A stretch of DNA of 41,630 nt, taken from NCBI RefSeq assembly GCF_946998835.1, contig NZ_CAMQAZ010000022.1, forward strand, positions 1 to 41,630. The letters are read 5' to 3'. Positions 33,032 to 40,400 of this stretch are shown here, piece after piece (positions within the stretch are counted from its first letter, which is position 1; each line of letters begins with the position of its first letter). Source of the DNA: an uncultured Corynebacterium sp. GTDB lineage: Bacteria > Actinomycetota > Actinomycetes > Mycobacteriales > Mycobacteriaceae. The notes under the pieces were generated by a model. The model saw only the letters and a program-made list of their open reading frames with translations, had not been told where the DNA came from and did not search any database. The position numbers and the translations under genes were made by a program.

Positions 33032-34555
33032 GTGGAAGAAATGACTGCAGCTAACCCGAACCTGCATGCCGCTGTTGCCGAGGACCCGATTCTGGGTCTG
33101 AGTGCTTTCGAGCTCGCACAGAAGATTCACGCTCGTGAGCTGACCTCGGTGGAGGTTACCCAGGCGTTCCTCGACCGCATCGCGGCGATCGATGAGGACA
33201 TTCACGCATTCCTGCACGTCGGTGCTGAAGAGGCACTGGCGGCAGCTCGCAAGGTCGACGAGTCGCTGGACGCTGGCGAGGAGCCGGCCTCCGCACTGGC
33301 CGGTGTGCCGCTGGCGCTGAAGGACGTCTTCACCACCACCGACGCCCCGACGACCTGTGCGTCCAAGATGCTCGAGGGCTACATGAGCCCCTACGACGCG
33401 ACGGTTACCGCCAAGCTGCGTGCAGCCGGTATCCCAATCCTGGGTAAGACCAATATGGATGAGTTCGCCATGGGCTCGTCGACCGAAAACTCCGCCTACG
33501 GCCCGACCCACAACCCGTGGGACGTGGAGCGCACCGCAGGTGGCTCCGGTGGCGGATCCTCGGCAGCTCTGGCCTCCGGTATGGCTCCGCTGGCAATCGG
33601 TACCGACACCGGTGGCTCTATCCGTCAGCCGGCAGCTCTGACCGCAACGGTCGGTGTGAAGCCGACGTACGGCACGGTATCCCGCTACGGCCTGGTTGCC
33701 TGTGCCTCCTCGCTGGACCAGGGCGGCCCGACCGCGCGCACGGTACTGGACACCGCGTTGCTGCACGAGATTATTGCTGGCCACGACGAGAATGACTCGA
33801 CCTCTACGGATCAGCCAATCGCTGACGTGGTGGCTGCCGCCAAGGAGGGTGCTACTGGTGACCTTTCGGGGGTCAAGGTCGGCGTCGTCAAGCAGTTTGA
33901 CCGCACCGACGGCTACCAGGAAGGCGTGTTGGACAGCTTCCACGAGGCCGTCGACAAGCTGAAGGAAGCCGGCGCGGAGGTCGTCGAGGTCGACTGCCCG
34001 AACTTCGACCACGCACTGAGCGCGTACTACCTGATTCTGCCGTGTGAGGTCAGCTCCAACCTGGCTCGTTTCGACGGTATGCGCTACGGTCAGCGCGTCG
34101 GTGACGACGGTACCCACTCGGCCGATGAGGTCATGGCTATGACCCGCGCCGCTGGTTTTGGTGATGAGGTCAAGCGCCGCATCATCATCGGTACCTACGC
34201 GCTGTCGGTCGGCTACTACGACGCCTACTACATCCAGGCACAGCGTGTCCGTACCCTGATTCAGCAGGACTTCGAGCGCGCCTTCGAGCAGGTGGATGTC
34301 CTGATTTCGCCGACCACTCCGACCACTGCATTCAAGCTGGGGGAGAAGGTCGACGATCCGCTGAGCATGTACATGTTTGACCTGTGCACGCTGCCGCTGA
34401 ACCTGGCCGGTATGTGCGGTATGTCTGTGCCGTCGGGCCTGGCGGGAGACACCGGCCTGCCGGTGGGTCTGCAGATTATGGCTCCGCGTCATGGCGATGA
34501 CCGGCTGTACAAGGTGGGCGCTGCCTACGAAAAGGTGCGCGGTCCAATCGCCTAA
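33032..34555 (+). CDS. gatA: Asp/Glu-tRNA amidotransferase subunit A
   Basis: GatA is the glutaminase/amidase subunit that releases ammonia for transamidation. The Ser-cisSer-Lys triad is visible: K97 (LALKDVF), S172 (GGSGGGSSAAL) and S196 (GTDTGGSIRQPA). The protein is 507 aa from GTG 33032; ATG 33041, three codons later, has better spacing (12 versus 3 nt) from the AGGAG that overlaps the gatC stop, so the start is uncertain by three residues. It is followed by a long terminator-like hairpin. gatB lies 6.7 kb downstream. Confidence 0.97.
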   Translation: MEEMTAANPNLHAAVAEDPILGLSAFELAQKIHARELTSVEVTQAFLDRIAAIDEDIHAFLHVGAEEALAAARKVDESLDAGEEPASALAGVPLALKDVFTTTDAPTTCASKMLEGYMSPYDATVTAKLRAAGIPILGKTNMDEFAMGSSTENSAYGPTHNPWDVERTAGGSGGGSSAALASGMAPLAIGTDTGGSIRQPAALTATVGVKPTYGTVSRYGLVACASSLDQGGPTARTVLDTALLHEIIAGHDENDSTSTDQPIADVVAAAKEGATGDLSGVKVGVVKQFDRTDGYQEGVLDSFHEAVDKLKEAGAEVVEVDCPNFDHALSAYYLILPCEVSSNLARFDGMRYGQRVGDDGTHSADEVMAMTRAAGFGDEVKRRIIIGTYALSVGYYDAYYIQAQRVRTLIQQDFERAFEQVDVLISPTTPTTAFKLGEKVDDPLSMYMFDLCTLPLNLAGMCGMSVPSGLAGDTGLPVGLQIMAPRHGDDRLYKVGAAYEKVRGPIA

Positions 34556-34573
34556 TAGGTGCTAGCAGGTTTG

Positions 34574-34624
34574 CAACCGTCGTTTTCTCACTCAGGTGAG
34601 GAAGCGGCGGTTGTCGCCGTTTTG
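34574..34624 (+). terminator. Long hairpin terminator after gatA
   Basis: The 18-nt arms 34574-34591 and 34596-34613 pair along their whole length (three G-U wobbles, no mismatch) around a TCAG tetraloop. A short T-run (GTTTT, about 34619-34623) follows after a few bases. It ends the gatCA transcript or partly attenuates read-through into the importer genes. Confidence 0.85.
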
Positions 34625-34639
34625 GGGAAAGTTTCATAT

Positions 34640-35725
34640 ATGCGCAGGAGCGCAAACAAGGAAAGAGTAAGAGCGAAGGAGCCACCGCGCTTTTTGCCGT
34701 GGATTTATGGGCTGGTCATTATAATTGCCATCGCGGTCAGCCTGGTCGCGGCCGTGGTTTTCGGCTCGGCGGACATCACCTGGTCCACCACGACGCAGGT
34801 AATCTCGCACCACTTGTTCGGCACTGAGCTGGATGAGTCCGTCCCAGCGAGCTCGGACACCATCATCTGGAATCTCCGTGCTCCCAGGGGAATTCTCGCC
34901 GCCATTGTCGGTGCGGGGCTGGCGGTCTCTGGCGTGGCTATGCAGACGCTAGTGCGTAACCCACTGGCAGACCCGTATCTGTTGGGTATTTCCGCAGGCG
35001 CCGGTGCCGGTGCTACCGCAGTGATCATCTTCGGTGCTTTCTCCGGCAGCCCCATCGCGCCGCTGACGTTCGGCGCGCTGCTCGGTGCGGTGATGGCAAC
35101 GCTCGCAGTCGGCGCCTTCGCCAGGGCCGGGGGAGGGCTGACCCCATTGCGCCTAGTGCTGTCCGGCGTGGTGCTTTCCGCGGCGTTTTCGGCGCTGAGT
35201 AGCTTCATGGTCTTCGCAGGCCCCGACCCGAGAGCCGCTCAGTCGGTGATGTTCTGGATGCTGGGCTCCGTCGCTGGCGCGACGTGGATAAAGACGCTCT
35301 TTCCACTGGTTGTTCTCATTGCAGTGCTACTGTTTTTCCTGGTCAAGGCCCGACATCTGGACGCGCTGGCAACTGGTGAGAGCACTGCGGCGGCCGTGGG
35401 CATCGATGTTTCGCGGCTACGTACGCAGGTATTTGTGCTACAGGCGGTGCTCGTCGGCACGCTCGTGGCGGTCTCTGGTGGCATTGGGTTTGTCGGTCTG
35501 GTGATTCCGCACTTGACCCGCATCTTGGTGGGCGCCACGCATCGCGTTGTCTTGCCAGTGGCCGCGCTCATGGGTGGACTGTTTCTCATCTGGGTGGACA
35601 TCATCGCTCGTGTAGTTGGCGGCAGCCAAGAAATGCCGCTGGGTGTGGTAACGGGACTTGTCGGTGCGCCACTCTTCCTCTATCTGATGAGTCGCTCGCA
35701 CTACAGCTACGGAGGTGCCGAGTAA
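34640..35725 (+). CDS. FecCD/BtuC-type ABC permease
   Basis: This 361-aa integral membrane permease belongs to the iron-siderophore/cobalamin/heme import family. It shows roughly ten hydrophobic helices, with the family-typical LRAPRGILAAIVGAGLAVSGVAMQ, RNPLADPYLLGISAGA and GFVGLVIPHLTRI. ATG 34640 is chosen because GGGGAAAG lies 8 nt upstream. The frame is open back to 34559, but that stretch contains the terminator hairpin and is not coding. The ATPase gene starts on the base after its stop codon. Together with the next two genes it forms a complete binding-protein-dependent importer; two permease copies per complex are expected. Confidence 0.93.
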   Translation: MRRSANKERVRAKEPPRFLPWIYGLVIIIAIAVSLVAAVVFGSADITWSTTTQVISHHLFGTELDESVPASSDTIIWNLRAPRGILAAIVGAGLAVSGVAMQTLVRNPLADPYLLGISAGAGAGATAVIIFGAFSGSPIAPLTFGALLGAVMATLAVGAFARAGGGLTPLRLVLSGVVLSAAFSALSSFMVFAGPDPRAAQSVMFWMLGSVAGATWIKTLFPLVVLIAVLLFFLVKARHLDALATGESTAAAVGIDVSRLRTQVFVLQAVLVGTLVAVSGGIGFVGLVIPHLTRILVGATHRVVLPVAALMGGLFLIWVDIIARVVGGSQEMPLGVVTGLVGAPLFLYLMSRSHYSYGGAE

Positions 35726-36526
35726 ATGACTACCCCACAAAAGTCTGTACTTTCCGCCAAGGATGTGCGTTGCGATATCGCCGGTCGCACCATCGTCGGC
35801 GGCGTCAATCTCGACTTCGGCACGGAACCCATGACTGCCATCATCGGAGTCAACGGCGCGGGCAAGTCCACTCTGCTGCGTGCTCTCGGTGGAATCACGA
35901 AGCCGTCTGCTGGTGATGTCGAGATTAACGGCACATCCATGACCGCGATTAGCTCGAAGAACCGTGCCCGCGCCCTCGCCTTTGTCGCGCAGAACGAAGT
36001 TCCACCCGCGGAAATGCGGGTACGTGACTTCGTCTCACTCGGCCGCTTGCCCTACCAGCGCCTCTTTGCTGGCAACACTGCCGAGGACAATTCCCATGTC
36101 GATCGCGCATTGGAACTCGTAGGGCTCGAAGCGGTCGCGCAACGCCCGTGTGGGCAGCTCTCGGGTGGGCAACGGCGTCGCGTGTGTCTTGCGCGTGCCA
36201 TCGCCCAGGACTCGCCAATCATGCTTCTCGACGAGCCCACCAACCACCTTGACGTGCGCCACCAGCAGTCCGTACTGCGCCTGGCCCGCTCCAGCGGAGC
36301 CTGCGTCATCGCCGCCATCCACGACCTGGACCTGGTGATGAACCACTTCGACCGCGTCATCGTGGTCGCAGACGGCGGTATCGCGGCCGATGGTATCCCC
36401 GAAGAAGTGCTTACCCGCGACTTTGTCGCCGACATCTTTCAGGTCGAATCCTGTCAGCTCAATTCCCCCTCCGGTCGCCGCCACCTCGCCATCGACAGCG
36501 AGCTAGGTGTGACCACCAACAGTTAG
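35726..36526 (+). CDS. FecE/BtuD-type ABC ATPase
   Basis: This is the 266-aa ATPase of the importer. It has Walker A GVNGAGKST (residues 41-49), Q-loop FVAQNEVPP, signature LSGGQRRRVCLARA, Walker B IMLLDEPTNHLDV and switch AAIHDLDL. The ATG abuts the permease stop (TAA-ATG), indicating tight translational coupling. The binding-protein gene begins 12 bp after its stop. All ATPase motifs are intact. Confidence 0.94.
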   Translation: MTTPQKSVLSAKDVRCDIAGRTIVGGVNLDFGTEPMTAIIGVNGAGKSTLLRALGGITKPSAGDVEINGTSMTAISSKNRARALAFVAQNEVPPAEMRVRDFVSLGRLPYQRLFAGNTAEDNSHVDRALELVGLEAVAQRPCGQLSGGQRRRVCLARAIAQDSPIMLLDEPTNHLDVRHQQSVLRLARSSGACVIAAIHDLDLVMNHFDRVIVVADGGIAADGIPEEVLTRDFVADIFQVESCQLNSPSGRRHLAIDSELGVTTNS

Positions 36527-36536
36527 GAGTATCCTA
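36524..36536 (+). promoter_or_regulatory. Binding-protein ribosome binding site inside a small inverted repeat
   Basis: TAGGA (36524-36528) containing the Shine-Dalgarno sequence is followed by GTA and TCCTA (36532-36536) just before ATG 36539. A 5-bp stem with a 3-nt loop could mask the site. Confidence 0.35.
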
Positions 36537-36538
36537 CC

Positions 36539-37663
36539 ATGAATAACACACACGCTTTCCGACGTCCCTTGCGCGCCTCAGCCGCTGGTGTCGCTGTGGC
36601 CGCACTGGCATTTGGAGTTGCCGCCTGTGGTTCCGACGAGGGTACGCACGCGTCGTCGTCAGGCATTACCCTCACCAACTGCGGTGAAGAAGTCAGCTAC
36701 CCGGGTGTGGCGAAGAAGCTGCTGATCAATGACGGCAATATTGCTTCGCTGGCGCTGGCTGTGGGGGCCGCAGATGAAATCACGGCAGTGAGTTCCATGG
36801 CTTCGCACCTGCCGGTGCTGACTGCAGCCTACGGTGACGAAATTGCCCAGAAGCCGGAAGTGGCGAAGGAGTACCCGAATCTGGAGCAAGTTATTGCGGC
36901 CGAGCCGGACTTGATGCTGGCGGGCTGGGGCTATGGCTTTAGTGAAGACAAGGGGATTACCCCGGAGTCGCTGTCCGAGCACGGGATCGGCGCTTATATT
37001 CTGACCGAGTCCTGCCGCAGCAGTGACGATGCCGCAGCAGGTGAGGGCGGCAGCGGTGACCCTGGGCATGTCCGTGGCCTGGTGGATCCGTGGGAAGCCG
37101 TCAAGCTTGACTTGAAGAACATCGCTACGCTGACCGGTCATGACGGTGAGGGCGACAAGGTCATTGCCGATATTGATGACCGCCTGAAGGCACTGGACGA
37201 CGCACCGAAGGGCGACAAGAAGCCGGTGGGATTCCTCTTTGACTCTTCAGGCGATGCGCCGTTTACTTCCGGTTCTTTCGGCGCGCCACAAGGCATCATG
37301 GACAAGGCCGGCGCGGCCAATGCCGCCGAGTCAATCAAGGACACGTGGACCACGATGTCCTGGGAACATGTTGCGGAAATGGAACCCGACTTCATCGCGC
37401 TCGTGGAATACCCGGGTCAGACCTTCGAAGAGAAGATTAAGGTCCTGCGTACGAACCCGGCGACCAAGGATTTGAAGGCGGTCAAGGAGAATCGCTTTAT
37501 TAATCTGCCGTATGCCATGTGGACAGAGTCGCCACTGAACGTCGATGCCGCCGAGTACGTGCGCAAGGCGCTGGAGGAGTACGGTCTCCTGCCGGCATCG
37601 GATGTCACGACGAAGATGGAACTGCCATCCGAGTTGCCGGGGCAGGAATACCTGCAAAAGTAG
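36539..37663 (+). CDS. ABC importer substrate-binding lipoprotein (FepB/BtuF fold)
   Basis: This 374-aa lipoprotein has a signal peptide ending GVAAC, lipidated cysteine C30, and a two-lobe class III binding-protein fold. The first lobe has ITLTNCGEEVSYPG and NLEQVIAAEPDLMLAGWGYG; the second has FIALVEYPGQTFEEKIKVL and RFINLPYAMWTESPLN. The ligand cannot be read from the sequence: ferric siderophore, heme, cobalamin or another cofactor are all possible. The GWGYGFSE and EEKIKVLRTNPAT stretches recall the family annotated as 'F420-0' binding proteins, but that name is itself putative. It is the last gene of the importer operon; pfkA follows after 53 bp. Confidence 0.9.
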   Translation: MNNTHAFRRPLRASAAGVAVAALAFGVAACGSDEGTHASSSGITLTNCGEEVSYPGVAKKLLINDGNIASLALAVGAADEITAVSSMASHLPVLTAAYGDEIAQKPEVAKEYPNLEQVIAAEPDLMLAGWGYGFSEDKGITPESLSEHGIGAYILTESCRSSDDAAAGEGGSGDPGHVRGLVDPWEAVKLDLKNIATLTGHDGEGDKVIADIDDRLKALDDAPKGDKKPVGFLFDSSGDAPFTSGSFGAPQGIMDKAGAANAAESIKDTWTTMSWEHVAEMEPDFIALVEYPGQTFEEKIKVLRTNPATKDLKAVKENRFINLPYAMWTESPLNVDAAEYVRKALEEYGLLPASDVTTKMELPSELPGQEYLQK

Positions 37664-37716
37664 TTTTGACCAATGCCGTCAAGCACGAACTGACTAACGC
37701 GACTAAGGTAGGCATC

Positions 37717-38748
37717 ATGCGAATTGCGACCCTTACCTCCGGTGGAGATTGTCCCGGTCTGAATGCCGTCATCCGTGCAATTGTCCGTACCAGCTCGAGC
37801 GAGTACGGCTCAACCGTCGTCGGTTTCGAGGACGGTTGGATTGGCCTCATGGAAGACCGTAGGGTTCAACTTTATGACGATGAGCGGATTGACCGCATGC
37901 TGCTGCGTGGCGGCACCATGCTGGGCACCGGTCGCGTACACCCGGACATCCTCATGTCTAACCTCGACCGCATTAAGGAAAACCTCGCTGATGCGGGAAT
38001 CGATGCCCTCATTCCAATTGGCGGCGAAGGCACGCTGAAGGCTGGCAAGTGGCTTTCAGACAACGGTGTGCCGGTTGTTGGTGTCCCGAAGACCATTGAC
38101 AACGACGTCAACGGAACTGACTACACCTTCGGCTTCGACACGGCCGTGGCGGTTGCCACAGACGCTGTCGACCGCCTGCACACCACGGCGGAGTCACACC
38201 AGCGCGTCATGATCGTTGAGGTCATGGGGCGTCACGTTGGGTGGATTGCCCTGCATGCGGGCATGGCCGGTGGTGCACACCATATTGTCATTCCGGAAAA
38301 GCCGTTCGACATCAACGAGATTGTGAAGTCGATGGAGCGCCGCTTCCAGATGGGCGAGAAGTACGGCATTATTGTCGTTGCTGAAGGCGCGACTCCGAAG
38401 CCGGGCACTATGGATTACGAAGAGGGCGGTGTTGACCAGTTCGGTCACCAGACCTTCAACGGTATCGGCCAGGTCATTGGCGCGGAGATTAAGAACCGCA
38501 CTGGCTATGATGTCCGTACTACGGTGCTGGGGCACATCCAGCGTGGTGGTACCCCAACTGCGTACGACCGCGTCCTGGCCACCCGCTACGGTGTCCACGC
38601 TACCCGCGCAGTCCACGAGGGGGACTTCGGCAAGATTGTCGCGCTGCACGGCGAGAACATCGAACGCATCGACATCGACGATGCGGTCTCCGAGCTGAAG
38701 GTCGTCCCGGAAGGCCGTTACCGCGCTGCTGCTGCGCTGTTTGGTTAA
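37717..38748 (+). CDS. pfkA: 6-phosphofructokinase
   Basis: PfkA phosphorylates fructose-6-phosphate in glycolysis. From ATG 37717 the protein is 343 aa and begins MRIATLTSGGDCPGLNAVIR. The frame is open further upstream, but that overlaps the lipoprotein gene; AAGGTAGG (37705-37712) supports this start. Active-site motifs are PKTIDNDVNGTDYTFGFDTA and VEVMGRHVGWIA. The phosphoryl-donor motif reads GGEGT, with Gly105 at the place of E. coli Gly104. Pyrophosphate-dependent actinobacterial enzymes have Asp there, so ATP is the likely donor. The Lys of PKTIDND is shared with Streptomyces ATP-PFKs. It is followed by a strong inverted repeat. Confidence 0.95.
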   Translation: MRIATLTSGGDCPGLNAVIRAIVRTSSSEYGSTVVGFEDGWIGLMEDRRVQLYDDERIDRMLLRGGTMLGTGRVHPDILMSNLDRIKENLADAGIDALIPIGGEGTLKAGKWLSDNGVPVVGVPKTIDNDVNGTDYTFGFDTAVAVATDAVDRLHTTAESHQRVMIVEVMGRHVGWIALHAGMAGGAHHIVIPEKPFDINEIVKSMERRFQMGEKYGIIVVAEGATPKPGTMDYEEGGVDQFGHQTFNGIGQVIGAEIKNRTGYDVRTTVLGHIQRGGTPTAYDRVLATRYGVHATRAVHEGDFGKIVALHGENIERIDIDDAVSELKVVPEGRYRAAAALFG

Positions 38749-38806
38749 GCGTGTCGGTTAAGCACGCTTTGCTAAACAATTAGGCAATTCTTTATAACAA
38801 AATAGA

Positions 38807-38851
38807 CATACTGCCCGGGTTGGTGTATTAATCACCTGCCCGGGCAGTATG
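38807..38851 (+). terminator. Strong inverted repeat after pfkA (terminator or leader element)
   Basis: CATACTGCCCGGG (38807-38819) pairs perfectly with 38839-38851. Inner GGTG/CACC (38822-38825 with 38833-38836) extends the stem. The tail is CTTTATAG, not a clean U-tract, with ATTTTT about 20 nt later. It lies 58 bp after the pfkA stop and 54 bp before the next start, so it could serve as a terminator or as a regulatory leader of the membrane-protein gene. Confidence 0.75.
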
Positions 38852-38905
38852 CTTTATAGAGTTCCGATTTTTGAAAAATAGACATATATTTAGGATTTTC
38901 TCGCT

Positions 38906-40369
38906 ATGTGGAAAAGAGCCACAGCAATTGCAATGGCCTTCGTGGGCCTAACTGTCGGTGCCGGATTCGCGTCCGGCCAGGAAATGATGCAGTACTTCGT
39001 GGCATTCGGCACAAACGGCCTATGGGGCGTCATTCTCGCCTCCGTCGTGATGATTGCCAGCGGTTTGGCAGTGCTGTCAATCGCCAGCTACTTGCAGGCA
39101 GACGAGCATTCCGAGGTCTTCGACGTCATCACCCGAAACTGGGTTTCGAAGATTCTGGACATCGCCGTGATGATCACATTGTTCTGTACCGGCTTCGTCA
39201 TGTTTGCCGGTGCGGGTGCGAACTTGAACCAGCAGTTTGGACTGCCGGTGTGGATTGGTGCCGTGATTATGGTCGCGCTGACCTTGGGGGTCGGCATGCT
39301 GGATGCGGACAAGGTCAGCCGAATAATCGGCATGATTACCCCGTTTATCATCGTGTTCCTGCTCGGTGCCGGTATCTACACTCTGTTCACCAACGACACG
39401 TCGATGTCGGAGGCCGCGCAGTACACCACTGAATTGTCGACTTCGTTGCCGCACTGGTCAATTTCCGCCCTGAACTATGTCGGTTTCTGTGTGATGGTGG
39501 CCGTATCGATGTCCATCGTCATTGGCGGTAGTTACCTGAACCCACGAGAGGCCGGCATCGGTGGTTTCATGGGCGGCACCATCTACGCAGGTCTGTTGAC
39601 ACTTGTGACCTTCGCTCTCTTCTTCAAGGTCAAGGACGTTGGACACGAGGATATGCCGACTTTGGCAATTGTCAATGAGATCCACCCAGTTCTGGGCACC
39701 GTGATGGCAATCATCATCTACGCGATGATCTTCAATACCGCCATCGGCATGTTCTACGCGCTGGGCCGCCGCCTGACGCGCAACACCCCGCACCGCTTCC
39801 GTTTGGTGTTCATCGTGACCGTGCTGGTTGGCTTTGGCCTGAGCTTCTTCGGTTTCAAGACTCTGGTCGGCTCTATCTACCCGGCCCTTGGTTATGTCGG
39901 TATCGCTCTTATCGTGATTCTGTGCGGCGCGTACCTGACTGGACGCAACAAGCTGATGGAAGAGTCGAAGCGTCGCGGTCGCATCCGCAAACTCGCTCGC
40001 CGCAAGATGCACCCGAACAAGAAGTTCACCACGGCGGATCAGAAGAAGCTCGACCGCGCTTTGGCAAACTCCAACATCTCCAATGTCGACCTTCAGGAAA
40101 GCGTCCGCGACGACATCGTGGAGGAACTGGTCAGCGACGACAATGTTGACTTCACCGAGGACGACGCCGAGCGCATCGTTGAAAAGGACAACGAGCGACT
40201 GGAGAAACTCTCCGAAATCGAAGAAGCTTCTGACGAAGACGACCCCCGCGAGACTGCGAAGAACTCCTTCCCAGGCGAAGCTACAGCTACTGCGCCGAAG
40301 AAACTGGCCGGACAGACTAAGAACGCAATCAAGCGTGTGGCGAAGCCGAAGCCGAAGAAAGAAAACTAG
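38906..40369 (+). CDS. YkvI-type membrane protein (APC-superfamily-like) with charged C-terminal tail
   Basis: This 487-aa membrane protein has a transport-like core. Residues 1 to about 345 hold around ten helices, opening with TAIAMAFVGLTVGAGFASGQEMM, in which the broken helix GAGFASGQE resembles ion/substrate sites of LeuT-fold carriers. It matches the uncharacterised YkvI family (COG3949). Residues about 346-487 form a cytosolic tail that is first very basic (ESKRRGRIRKLARRKMHPNK), then strongly acidic (EIEEASDEDDP), then Lys/Pro-rich (KPKPKKEN). The substrate is unknown. No good ribosome binding site precedes ATG 38906. It follows the inverted repeat after pfkA. Confidence 0.85.
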   Translation: MWKRATAIAMAFVGLTVGAGFASGQEMMQYFVAFGTNGLWGVILASVVMIASGLAVLSIASYLQADEHSEVFDVITRNWVSKILDIAVMITLFCTGFVMFAGAGANLNQQFGLPVWIGAVIMVALTLGVGMLDADKVSRIIGMITPFIIVFLLGAGIYTLFTNDTSMSEAAQYTTELSTSLPHWSISALNYVGFCVMVAVSMSIVIGGSYLNPREAGIGGFMGGTIYAGLLTLVTFALFFKVKDVGHEDMPTLAIVNEIHPVLGTVMAIIIYAMIFNTAIGMFYALGRRLTRNTPHRFRLVFIVTVLVGFGLSFFGFKTLVGSIYPALGYVGIALIVILCGAYLTGRNKLMEESKRRGRIRKLARRKMHPNKKFTTADQKKLDRALANSNISNVDLQESVRDDIVEELVSDDNVDFTEDDAERIVEKDNERLEKLSEIEEASDEDDPRETAKNSFPGEATATAPKKLAGQTKNAIKRVAKPKPKKEN

Positions 40370-40400
40370 CCCGTCTCACTAGCTCGTCTGGCTAGCGCGA

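Noticed and set aside
32765..34492. 575-codon reverse-strand open frame opposite gatC/gatA
   Set aside because: It is a shadow of strongly biased codons in gatCA, has no recognisable domain and spans two real genes.
34559..34639. Upstream extension of the permease frame
   Set aside because: It would translate through the terminator hairpin. ATG 34640 has a proper ribosome binding site and a typical N-terminus.
34556..34640. DtxR-type iron box before the importer
   Set aside because: No sequence close to the TTAGGTTAGCCTAACCTAA consensus is present; the region is filled by the long hairpin.
37519..37716. Upstream extension of the pfkA frame
   Set aside because: It overlaps the 3' part of the lipoprotein gene in another frame. 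PfkA homologues begin at MRIATLTSGGDCPG, with a ribosome binding site.
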